Below are positions 1 through 11,396 of a stretch of DNA of 64,000 nucleotides, piece after piece. This DNA is from Xestospongia bergquistia (lineage: Eukaryota; Porifera; Demospongiae; Haplosclerida; Petrosiidae), in assembly GCA_963965975.1 (NCBI GenBank), contig OZ014413.1:2048501-2112500 (forward strand). The letters run 5' to 3'. A program made the translations under genes and the position numbers. The notes under the pieces are model-generated. The model saw nothing but the letters and a program-made list of their open reading frames with translations. It was not told the DNA's origin and did no database searches. How positions within the stretch are numbered: position 1 is the stretch's first letter; each line of letters starts with the position of its first letter.

Positions 1-1100
1 CTGATATCACAAACATCAAGAGGATTATCGTCACCTTTACACCCAGTAATTGTATCAATTTGAGTAGGATCACCATACGTCTACATGGTAGAAATGATTA
101 CATATAATTAAAGAGAGAATATTTCATGCATAGGCTGATATAAAATTAAAAATCACTTCACTCATTATGAGTAGTGGATTTTCCTATGAAGATCTTTTTG
201 AATTATGCTAACTATAAATCATGTGTAGAGATTATTATCTATCATAGTATGCAAAGTGAACTAATATATTCTCAATCAGTAACATACACTATCATTACCA
301 TCATACTATAACATAGTCATAGTGACACAAATTAAACATGTCACATGTAAACAAATACCTAATTCCTATTATCTCCTTGTGTACATATCCCCTTTTCATT
401 TGTTTCCATGACTACCAACAAGACTTATAATTTAAATGTGTTTATGATAGGGGTCTCTTCATCATTGTCTTTATAAAAGGAGCACTATAGGAAATCAATG
501 TTCATGAAAAAACACATTCTTTTTGTCACATGCTGATGGTTTGGTATAGCATTCAACCTCTGAGACTACAAGAGTCTATGGAGCTTGTGTTAGTTACTGG
601 TGGCTAACAATGTTTTTACTAACCTGAGGTAAAAAGCCATAATTACAGACAATGCCATGATAAGGAAAACAATTATTAACAAATCGAAGCTGGCCTGTAA
701 TCTTTTTTCTCTTTTCTTGCTTTATAGGATTAAGATGTTCAAACTTATACATCTAAATGAAAAAGAAACGACTAAGAGAATTCATCACTGGAAATAAGTA
801 ATATGAGTATAAATGATATAGTGTGTTCTACTATGTGACTGGGTACATAGTACCTCCATCTTGGCATTTCTACTACCATATTAAGGACTGTCTTATCAGA
901 GTTAGCATAGAGTGGTATGTCATGAAATGGAGATATGTAGTTACCACCATTCACTGTGTAAGAGAGAGAGAGAGAGATGTATTGGTTACTATCACAGACC
1001 TATATTATCATGACTGTAAACATGTTTAAACCTTACTTAAGAAAAGGTGATATTCTGAATTGAAAGGACTGCCTCTTTCATCAATATTGTAATCAGCCAT
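1..1100 (-). CDS. Degenerate soluble inorganic pyrophosphatase paralogue (3' end beyond the window)
   Basis: Family I pyrophosphatases hydrolyse diphosphate to phosphate in the cytosol. Four exons are visible on the minus strand: 1037-1100 (start [17 protein letters not shown]), 847 or 854-953, 624-752 and 1-80, the last running off the window. They match the first four exons of the intact copy at 1837-5234, with the same intron phases. Two active-site features are damaged. The metal-binding stretch reads GDDNPLDV where the neighbour has GDNDPLDV, so the aspartate equivalent to yeast Asp117 is Asn. A 16-nt deletion at the end of exon 2 removes the TNAK loop with its catalytic lysine. Using the donor at 854 would shift the frame; a donor 7 nt further (exon end 847) restores it and gives PRWRYY joined to MYKFEHLNP. 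The gene is a pseudoenzyme or an early pseudogene. The family call is secure; activity is doubtful. Confidence 0.8.
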
Positions 1101-1836
1101 AGCTCTGAAGTCTGACAAAAGTAAATTATCAGAAGCCATAACAATATCCCATCATGACAAGCCCACTACAGACAGGTATATGCCTTGTGATGGTGACTTG
1201 TTTCATATACAGCTAAATTCTCCAAAGTTGAAACTCCAAGAATAGACAGCTGCAACAAGCAGCTGATATATTTACTTGCAATTGTTCATATACAAATCAA
1301 TTTTATTTTAGACACAGTTAAAGATAATTTTGTCAATCTGTTCATAATTCAATATATGAAAAAAAATCAATTGAAAACTCAACAAAATTATAGCAATATT
1401 CATTTCACTACACAACGTCCTAAGAGCTAGAGTTTGACATAATGTTGAAGAGACGCTACAGAGTGAGAAAATAATATTTATAAATAAATTGTATAAAAAA
1501 TTTTAAATATAATAATAACAAAACTATAATCCTCATTAGATATTGAATGATATAGTTTTTGACTTTTGTGTAAACAGCTGGAACATAGTGAAGAGAAGAT
1601 ACTATATTACAGGTATTCAAAAAATTTTTAGTTTACAATAGAAGTTTCAAGACAAGTGATCATACAAGAAGCATTCGGTTACAATATACATTAATTGTTA
1701 TATGCATTGATAACAGATATCTGATGTTCTGCTGAGTTAACATAAAAAGACTTTACTGCTATCTTCATAGAAAGTAATGCCTTCGAATTTAAATCATCAA
1801 TAAATATTACAAATTAGGTTAATTTGATACAGTCTA
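1101..1836. other. Intergenic spacer between the two pyrophosphatase genes
   Basis: AT-rich sequence between the 3' end of the intact pyrophosphatase gene and the 5' end of its paralogue. It must hold the promoter of the left copy. A strong donor-like GTAAGT near 1849 leaves open a further 3' exon of the intact gene here, but I could not identify one. Confidence 0.5.
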
Positions 1837-4800
1837 TTATCTACATAACTTACTAGACTCAGGTTCAGGATAATTAGTTCCAACATCTGGAAAACCACTT
1901 ACAATACCATTAGCACCTGTTTGATCAATGCTATCTTTAATTGAGAGCATAGTGTTAGTACTAATACATGAAATAAAGACACGCTCTCACATAAAGACAT
2001 TTTTTTGCTTACAGATTTAGTGATCCTTTGTCAGTTTTACCATCTATAAGATCTTTCCATTGACTATGTGTAGCCTCTATTACATTCATAGCAAAGGCCT
2101 ATAGAAAAGGCCATGATCATTTATGAGAAGTCATAATCAATATATGTATGATAGATTTAGCTCACTTTGTTTTGGGGTTCACCGTTAAAGGCAAACTCAT
2201 TGGGAGGTTTTCCCGTTGGCATTTTATAAATTCTAAACCAATTGACAGAGTGCTAATGTGTATGTGTACGAGAGAGTGTGTTATGAAAATTAGCTTATTC
2301 ACAATGTAATACAAGTTATAGTTGATTTTACACATTACATTTTCATTGGTGGGAAAGTACATGTACATTAAAGTTTAAATTTAAATTTAAATTTTGTGTT
2401 TTTAAAACATGCTTGCTAGTACTTTTGTATATGTCACTTGTGCAAGGTTGAATATCTCTTGAGGATGTTAACTCTTTTGTAAAGTTTAGGTAAATGGTTA
2501 AGGAAGAATTAAAAACAGCTTTAAAACTGGCTAAGTTAACAAACATTAGAACTACTGTGTATATACCTCAATAAGGCCAGGCATATGATTCTCAATATCA
2601 GATAAGTCTATAAAAAGAGAATAAATATCAGCAAATATATTGTATGACATAATATAAGTTGTCAGTACATTAATAATATTATAACTGATAACAACTAACC
2701 ATTAAGTTCAGGAGCTAGTTTGTCATTAACATTAATAGCAAATATCTTCCAGTCAGTTTCACCTGCAACAATTAACACAACAATGTATTATTTAGTATTA
2801 CCTAATTGTATGTATAGATATATGAGAGTATTGATCTACGATCTGGTTATGCTTATGTTGTACTGTAAAATAATATTGCACAAGAGGTGTGGTCTCAAAG
2901 CAATCTAGTCATTACTAGTTTGTGTTAACGTAGAACTAGCAACTAAAGATAGCTCTCTAAGTTCAATTGCACAGCAACTTTAGTGCTATAACTAGACAGA
3001 ACACTATTTACACACTCTTGTGGCATGATTTTTTTGCTAATATAGCTTTATCAGGAATTGAACTACTATTTAGCTTGCCATTATATTAACAATGATTTAG
3101 AATTAATAAGATGCTCTTCATAGTCTTTAATAAAAAATAAAACCAAACATGTTATTTTTTTAAGAGTTACCATCTCAATGTGTTACTATTAATCATTGTT
3201 AATTGTGTACTTTGGTCTAATACAGATATACTCACTGACCTTCATCAATAAGAGCTATCGTCCCCAATACTTTGACTTGAATCACCTCTCCTCTCTCAAT
3301 GACTTGAGAACCAATTTCACAGACATCTAATGGATCATTGTCACCTTTACAACCAGTGTCAGGATCAACATGACCAGGATACTCCCACGTCTAATCAGAG
3401 AAGGAAGAGATGAAATAACAAAAAAATCTTATACGAGTAATTCCTCCCTTTTTTCCAAATATGGTGGCAAGTAGTGTATCATATATAATATACTAATATA
3501 AAAGTACATAATTCCTAATGCAATGTACAAATGTACAAACTACAATATAAACTATATGTTGCTGTCCAATAAAACCATCTTCCAATATGGTGGAAGTGGG
3601 GGTATTAGAATTAAATAAAATAATTTCTAGTTCACACAAGGAAGAATTATTTAATAGACTACAAACAGGTATGATCACACTCACTATTTTACAAACCTAC
3701 TTTTAATCAATTTAGCATTTTAAAACACTTTAATTTAGCATGTATGACTTTCAAATTCATGTTCATTTAATTTATTGTGACAAAATTTTAGTGCATAAAT
3801 TTTTAGTGATTATTATAGTACTTGCTAAAACTAGTACACCCAATTATTAGTATGATAAAGGCAGCTGTATACAATACCAACACCATGTGACTTTGGGAGA
3901 CAAAAAATGTACATTGCATTGAATATCAGCAACGATAATATAGACAGACATGAACATTACACACTAGTTGTAATAATGAATAAAAAGTTACTCTACTTGA
4001 AGAGAATGCACATATTATAAAGATGATACATAATTAAGATGGTAATATGCCTTAGTACTGGATGTTACATATCAAAAAATACATGTGCACCATTCTTTAC
4101 ATATAGCATTTATTAGAGACTGACTTACCTGTGGGAAGGCCCCATAATTCCAGATATAGCCATGATAAGGAAAACAGTTGTCTACAAATCGTAATTTTCC
4201 TTTCTTAATATCTTGTTTGATTGGATTTAGAGGCTCTGAAGTGCAAATCTAAAAAAAGACAACTTCTGTTGTTACAAAATATATAAATAAGTGAATGACT
4301 TGATTGTTAATGAGTGCATAATATTTACCTCCATTTTAGCATTTGTCCAACGTGGTATTTCTACTACCATATTGAGATGAGATCTCTCAGAGTTAGCATA
4401 GAGTGGGATATCATGAAATGGAGATACATAATTATCACCATTCTCTGTGTGAGATGTGAGTGTATGTATGTATGTGTGTGAGAGAGATAGAACTATTAAA
4501 TTAAATAAATGTATCTGCCTGAAATGTAGGCACAAAAAGACAGTTACTATGGCACCATACTCAGTAACCAGACTATGAATGTGATTTACTTAATTTTGGG
4601 AATTAAGTTATCATAACATACTTTAAAATGTTGACACCTGTTAGCTGTTTGATAGCTTACTACTGTGTTGACATAGACAGTCCAAAGGACAGAGGAGACA
4701 GGAAAGCTCTGAATTAACTAACAATTTGTAAAAAAGCCCAGTCTATCTCAATGTTTATAAATGATGAGCTAACTGGAGTGCTATCAGTAGTGTAGCTATA

Positions 4801-5234
4801 TTTGGGCATGTACAATCTAATGTCTGAATAGTGAATACCCATTTTGTATTAAATGAAAATAAAATGTAATTAATATCAGTAAGATTTTTAATAGCAATAT
4901 TCACCAACAAGCAAGAGAGTTTTTATATGAAATGAGATACGTCTTTGTAGCGAGTATTCATATAAAAACAAAGAATACCTGTTATGTTGATTTATAATAC
5001 CCTCATTGTTACACATCAAAATTTCATTTAAAAAAGTCTGATATTTGAATTGTAACATTGATACGTTTTACCTCAATTTTCTAATTTAGCTTATGTTCGA
5101 ATAGATCATAGTAAGAATGACAGATTATAGTGATACAGGATAAAATTCTCTGTCTACAACTTACTGAAGAATATTCTAGAATCCAGAGAGTAAGGATCAC
5201 CTTTGCCTTTTACAACAGTCCTGTAAGTAGCCAT
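1837..5234 (-). CDS. PPA1: Soluble inorganic pyrophosphatase
   Basis: Hydrolyses pyrophosphate to two phosphates with Mg2+, pulling biosynthetic reactions forward in the cytosol. Nine exons: 5165-5234, 4329-4444, 4129-4248, 3240-3390, 2700-2762, 2567-2607, 2166-2252, 2013-2098 and 1837-1960, totalling 858 nt or 285 residues, the normal eukaryotic length. Visible family motifs in order: [20 protein letters not shown] (catalytic lysine), [26 protein letters not shown], the metal-binding [20 protein letters not shown], and [20 protein letters not shown]. Exon phases are consistent throughout and every boundary is GT-AG. The start is the only ATG before the conserved N-terminus. The last exon ends in SSKLCR and a TAA; a donor-like site inside it could allow an alternative C-terminus. 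The closest human relatives are PPA1 and PPA2; no mitochondrial presequence is obvious, so a cytosolic form is favoured. Confidence 0.93.
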
Positions 5235-5945
5235 TGTTTTTACTAGTGAAAGAAAGCGAATTCTATTGAACGAGGAAAGAGAAGGTTTACATAAACTCCA
5301 CAACATTCAGGGTCAGACTGCACGTGTCCTTTAGAGGACAGCCCTGGAATGGTAACCACTAATACAACCACGTGGCTTATCAATGACTACTCAACCTTTA
5401 AGGCAATAGTCTCTTTCGATAGCACACTTGTACGTAGATCAACATGATACTCTGAAACTTTGACATTTGAAAATGAAATTACAGAGTATTAAAGTTTGCA
5501 GTAATTACATGATTGAGGTCTCCCCAATTCATTTCATTGTCAATGTTTGCTTCCATATTAATTATTATACTTAATATAATTTACAAACAACTTGAAATAT
5601 TACTGATGATGATTGCAATGAAAAGAAATGAATGAATTAATTATTAGAACAAAAATAATGAATTATTAGAACAGAGATGAATGAATTACTGGAACAGAAA
5701 TGAACGAATTATTGGAACAGAAATGAATGAATTATTGGAACAGAAATGAATGAATTATTAGAACAGAGATGAATGAATTATTGGAACAGAAATGAACGAA
5801 TTATTGGAACAGAAATGAATGAATTATTAGAACAGAAATAATGAATTATTAGAACAGAGATGAATGAATTATTGGAACAGAAATGAATGAATTATTGGAA
5901 CAGAAATGAATGAATTATCGAAACAGATTGCTATGGAAACAAAGT
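5235..5945. other. Intergenic spacer with a minisatellite
   Basis: Separates the start of the pyrophosphatase gene from the 3' end of the Death/LRR gene. Nearly half of it is the 23-bp tandem repeat listed separately. I see no coding potential in the rest. Confidence 0.5.
5623..5926. repeat. 23-bp minisatellite, about 13 copies
   Basis: Tandem copies of a unit containing GAATGAATTATTGGAACAG. Variants alternate between TTGGAACAG and TTAGAACAG and between AGAAATGA and AGAGATGA; two units carry a short deletion. It ends about 20 bp before the stop codon of the LRR gene, so it would lie in or next to that gene's 3' UTR. Confidence 0.9.
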
Positions 5946-8900
5946 CTATGACCTAAACACAAGTCTGTCTTTAATAACTTGATAACTGTCTAATTTCTTA
6001 CAATACTCTTCATGTTGTTCGGATAGGCGTAGTGATTGTATGGTAGTATTACCAGCGAGTTCAGTACAAATTGTCTTGATATCATCATCGTTCAGAGAAG
6101 TATTGTAAAGTTGTATATCTTTTAATGATGTAGTAGTCTTTATGAGGTCCACTATAGTACTGGTACTAGCTGAAGTGACCTGACGATTATAGCTGATGTC
6201 CAATGTAATTAATGTTTGGTTTTTAGCTAGACCTTCGCAGATATAGTGGATACCCTTATCAGTTACTTCACAGTTAGGGAGTTGTAACTTTTTGAGCGAC
6301 TGGTTTTTAGCAAGGCCTTCACTGATATATCGGACTCCATTATCAGTAATGTCACAGGTAGAGAAATGCAGTACTTTTAATGCCTTGTTTTTACTTAACA
6401 TTACAGAAAAGTGAGTTGTATCTTCATCTGTGATGGTAATAGCTGACAGGACTAATTCTTCAAGTGTAGTATTAACAACGAGGGCATCACTGATTTCTTT
6501 GATATTGACACTACGAGAAGAACCTTTAAGACTTAGTGTTTTAATCGTTTTATTAGATACGAGTATTTTTGACAATGCTGTCATAAGTGTATCATCCAAT
6601 GGAGTGCTTGTTGTGTAAAGTTCTCTCACTGCACACTCATTGAGATTATTAATAATTAAAAGAGCATTTTCAAGAGATAACGACGAGAGAGTAATACGTC
6701 GTTCTTTCTTTAATCTACTCACAACGTATTGACATTCTTCAGTGTTTGATGATTTAAGATGAATCCAGCTACTATCATCCCTCCATATAACTCTCGAAGT
6801 GTCTCCTTTTAGTTATAAAATAAGGTAATAAGTAATATAGTATATTATGTTATTAATAGTAATAAGTTAATAAGTAATATAGTACATTATGTTATTAATA
6901 GTACATTATGTTATTAATAGTATATTATGTTATTGATAGTACATTATGTTATTAATAGTATATTATGTTATTAATAGTACATTATGTTATTAATAGTATA
7001 TTATGTTATTAATAGTACATTATGTTATTAATAGTATATTATGTTATTAATAGTACATTATATTGTACATGTTACAACATACTGATGTATAGAACAAATA
7101 TATATAAGTTGTTAAAATAGTTTATAATAATACTGTTAAATAAAAGAAACTCAAGTTGTTTGCATGCTAGTTTATTGCAGGCCAAAAACATTATATAATA
7201 CATGACAAAAGACATGTCTTATATCTAAATTATTTAAATACCTTAGTCATACCTTTGATTGACTCTTTATCACCACCTGAACTGCTTGGCTGTACCTCTA
7301 AAAGCTCTAGACATGTGATATAAAAATTATTAATTACATGATCTTGGACTATTGTTCACTATGTAAAAACAGACAAGGTACATGTGTAATGTGTAAGTAC
7401 ACACTATCTAATTGGCCAATGTCTCTACCTTCTTCCTAGCTGCTGCATATAATGATAGACTTGTTCCAATACACCCATTCTATCTGGTATCTTTAGTAAA
7501 ATGTTTGGCACTTAATAAAGTTAACTGTAATGCAATATTAAAAGTATGCTAAGCAGTCTAAGACTAGAATAATGGGATAGAAGGCTACAAGTACAAGTAA
7601 ACAATCTATAATTGGATGCTGTTAATTCTTTATTTAACAAACTATCTATGATTTAGTAATAGTAGTGATATTGATTGGCCACATAAAAGTTGTGCAGTAA
7701 CATAACAAAAAGCAATGTTGTGTGCAAGACACAGTGACTTATCTACAAACATCAGTTACCTTTCAAACTCTGGTTTAACTCCTCGATTTGTTTATCCTTC
7801 TCTCTTAATTGTAAATTCAATGATGTGATATCTTTTTGTAATTTCTCTTTGTCTAGTATCAACTCGGCTAAAATAAAAAAAAAAATATTCACAATAGTAC
7901 CTCTTTATGTCTTACTTTCTCTTTTCTTGAATTGTTCTACTTCTGAAATTAGTGCTTTGTTTATTTTTTTTACTTCTAATGATTGTTTTAATTCAGACTC
8001 TATATACAACAGAGAAGACAGTATACAATTCACTATAAAAATTGATTGGATGATTTAACCATATATAGTTATATAATTTAAATAATTATAAAAAAAATAA
8101 ATATTACATTATTTTTATTACTAATTGCTTTTGTTTATGTAGAAACAAACAAAACTAATTAGTTATCAAAACTTTTTGTATGATATACTAGTAACCTGTA
8201 TATTGTATTACCATATATGGTTAAACCAACCAATCAGATTTACAGTGATTTAACATGTGTTGTAAAGAACTCACCTTTACTTTCTGACATCTCTAACATC
8301 TTCTGTGTGTCTGGTTCCTCTTCAAGAGCTTCAAGAAAAAATACAAATATAATATTAATGAGATATAGGTATGATAGAGCTTATACATGATATATTATCT
8401 GATAATAATAATTAATCCTGTACAATCAATAAACATTTTAACAAGATATTCATAACTGTCCTTACTATGATGTATTGATTTAATATCTGTTGCCATCTCT
8501 CTAACAACAGTATCCAATGATTCCAATTTGTGTCTGAGATCCTCTAGACCTCTTTGTTTTTCTTCTTCAGTCTCCTATACAATATATAAAAAACTATAAT
8601 ATCTGCTGTCTTTATACAAACACTTCTTGTGTTACCTCATCTCTTTTACATTTATTGTAAATGGTACACTGACCGATGATGAGTTTTATTAGCCCTTTCT
8701 TCTTCAACAATTCAAGAGCTTCATGAGCTGTTGCAATAAGTGGATTAAGTAGACCACGTGGAAAGAAGCAAGTGACAACAATTGATCTACCCCTTTGTAT
8801 GTAACGAATCTCCACATTTCTTCCAAGCGATTCTGAAACAATCTCCTCAATATCTTCCAATGTACAGTCTCTGGGATCCCAATTCAATACAAACATAATT

Positions 8901-10624
8901 GTCTCACATTGGAGAAGAGGAGGAGTTGTTGTCACTTTCAAACTTTCACCTAGACAAAGAGAAGCTTTTGTTTTCTTACAAAATGACTGAATTGCATCTT
9001 TATATGATTTTATATGTGTCTCAGCTTTTTCAATTTTAAATGACTCCACAATACTCTCAAGACAACCGATATTAATCAGTGTACAGTGATCATTAACAAG
9101 ATCTAGGATGTCGTCAATAGAGTTGGAATGTATAACTTGAGATTTGAGACGAGGGTAGCCATGTTTAAGAAATCGCTTTAGCTCCTCCAGAGGAGGAGGG
9201 CTTGTATTAATCACTTCTCGAATTTTATGGAAAAATATAGCAAATTCTTTTCTAACAGACCCAAACACAGAACTTAAATTTTGAGGAATTGGAACTCTTA
9301 AGGCGTCATCGCTGTATACTTGTGGAAGGGAATCGTTAGGAAATACTTTCTCTATGAAAAACAAAATCATGAATTATTTTTAGGCTATATAAATTCACTA
9401 TAATAGTTTAACATAATTATTAAATATTTGTTCTATGTATCATCATTAGTATTAGAATTACAATTTAAGTAATATACTTACTATAGTCGATTAAAATGGC
9501 CTTAGCACATGGTACATTGCTAGATTTTTTTAATAATGCACTAGCAAAAATTGCCAAGTTATGGTAGTTGGTATGTACAGCATGACGTACTGCTCTTAAC
9601 AGAACAGGTAATGTCTTTTCTTCAGATTGTGGCCATTGCTCACTTTCCATTATAGCTAATGTTGGTCGTGTAATAACTCCCTCTCCACAGAGTAGCTGGG
9701 CTACTTTAAGAGAATATTGAAGAGATTGAGAAAGTGTCCCATAATGACAACGTAAAATGTCACTGGCATGATCTTCAGGGCTCATCTGATCACTATGACC
9801 TGTCATCACTACCTCTTGAATGTTAACTTCTGTTATGAAGTCATCTGGAAACACTTGATCTAAAGACAGAGAAATGTCACCTATTACTGTTCATTCTTAC
9901 CATATTCATTGATGATTCTCTTGGCTAGATCTTGTGTCTCCTTAAATTTGGACAGTACTCTATGTAAAACTTTCAACTTCTTATGATCTGAAGATACTGC
10001 TGTATATATAGCAGATAACAGACTTGTCTTCTTCTCACTATATGGCCCTTCCAATGACTCCACCTTATCAAGTGTTTCTTCACCGATAAATCTCTCACTA
10101 AATAAGAGCTGAGACATTTTTACAGGATTGATCAGACATTGAGACAAAACCATGTGGTAACTCTGGAGAGCTTCCTCTTTTACTATAAAAAATAACAAAA
10201 TTACAATCAAAGTTTTTCTTATTTACTTTTTTGTCTGGCGTTATCAGCACAAACAATTTCTCCTATATTGCCAAGAGCAGTAGCTAATGTGTCCCATGTG
10301 GTTCCCCCTTTCTCATCAACTTTGTCCACTCTTCGTAACCATAGAGTTAAACACTCCAGAAGACATCGATTAACATCTTTCCCATATTGTTCTTCAATGT
10401 TCTTCAGTGTGTCTATTAGTAAACCAAGTTGTAGACCAAGGGGTAGCCATTTTGTTTCTAAGAAGTGACTGGTTTTCAACATATTCTGAACATCAACTAG
10501 ACGTGTAATATCTACAAAAGTTTAAAAAGTACAGATTATTTTTTTACCATCTTTGATGATATTGACTGTTTTAATAAAGTAGTAACTAACCTAGTGTAGT
10601 TAGAAACAGTCCTTTTGCAGCCAT
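5946..10624 (-). CDS. Death / double CARD-like / coiled-coil / leucine-rich repeat protein
   Basis: Eleven exons: 10591-10624, 10227-10511, 9901-10182, 9482-9859, 8636-9351, 8466-8574, 8275-8328, 7916-7999, 7760-7867, 7253-7306 and 5946-6802, totalling 2961 nt or 986 residues. Start MAAKGLFLTTLD at 10624. Residues about 15-100 look like a Death domain (WLPLGLQLGLL, then ECLTLWLRR and TTWDTLATAL). Exons 3 and 4 each encode a helical CARD-like unit with the shared pattern SQ-L-K-AQLLF/C-E-I followed by EEKT-LL-AI. Exon 5 is a conserved-looking region of unknown function. Exons 6-9 are heptad-like coiled coil (for example LREKDKQIEELNQSLK). The last exon holds ribonuclease-inhibitor-type leucine-rich repeats, such as LAKNQSLKKLQLPNCEVTDK. 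It resembles an NLR without a NACHT ATPase; no P-loop was found. An innate-immune or death-signalling adaptor is inferred. The Death and LRR calls are good; CARD is tentative. Confidence 0.75.
6821..7063. repeat. 19-bp AT-rich tandem repeat in an intron
   Basis: About a dozen copies of a 19-bp unit of the form GTACATTATGTTATTAATA, with units alternating between GTACATT and GTATATT. It lies in the last intron of the Death/LRR gene, just upstream of the exon with the leucine-rich repeats. Confidence 0.9.
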
Positions 10625-11396
10625 AGTCTGGATGTTTTTATAGGCAAAAATAAGGAGTGGTTTCACAATCTAGAGGATGTGGGTGGCTTTGCAATCACTT
10701 CTTTCTCTATCTCTTACTTTTTGTGACAGCTCAAGATCTCATACCACATACTCCATCTACAGGACAACCTTACCTGTGTATGTAAAACTGACAAAGGGAC
10801 TATTAATGTTACTATTATTGTTAACATGGTATGTATTGAGGATTGTGTATGAATGAATGAATAAATTGATGGACAATTAGTCATATAAACCATCTGTCAA
10901 TTGATCTATTAGTCTAATTAGTGTTTTTATTCATTCAATAAATCATCCATTTATCCATTCTGCATTTAGTCTCAGTTCCAGACCTACACACGAATCTTTG
11001 CGTATAGGACTGAGTCCATGACTATTCAATCTTATTTATGCAATATCATTAATAGTTCTTTTTTTAGCTCGCCCAGTGAAGGAATTTCAACTTTGATAAG
11101 AGGATTGCACTTACAATCAACCAATCATAATTTATTAATCAACAATGAATTTTATAACTATCTAAATTTTAAAATTAATTGGTAATAATTATGATTGTGA
11201 CAACCAATTGTTCAACATATTATATTATGTCTAAATCATTTACCATTATCCAACATTAATTACATCTCAATATCATAATATCTAGAGGTAGTCTGTGAAA
11301 GAAAATAGACACGTAACAGGACAAACTCAACAGACATAACGAAGATAATATGAATAATTAAATATTAATTAATTAAAACCACGTGTCTTACTGAAA
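10625..11396. other. Divergent intergenic region (candidate bidirectional promoter)
   Basis: About 770 bp between the start codons of two divergently transcribed genes, the Death/LRR gene (minus) and MRPS15 (plus). It must hold both promoters unless untranslated first exons lie further away. I see no clear TATA box or repeat. Confidence 0.45.

Noticed and set aside
772-1029. Plus-strand open frame over the pyrophosphatase exon 2 region
   Set aside because: It is antisense to a clear pyrophosphatase exon and runs into a GA dinucleotide tract.
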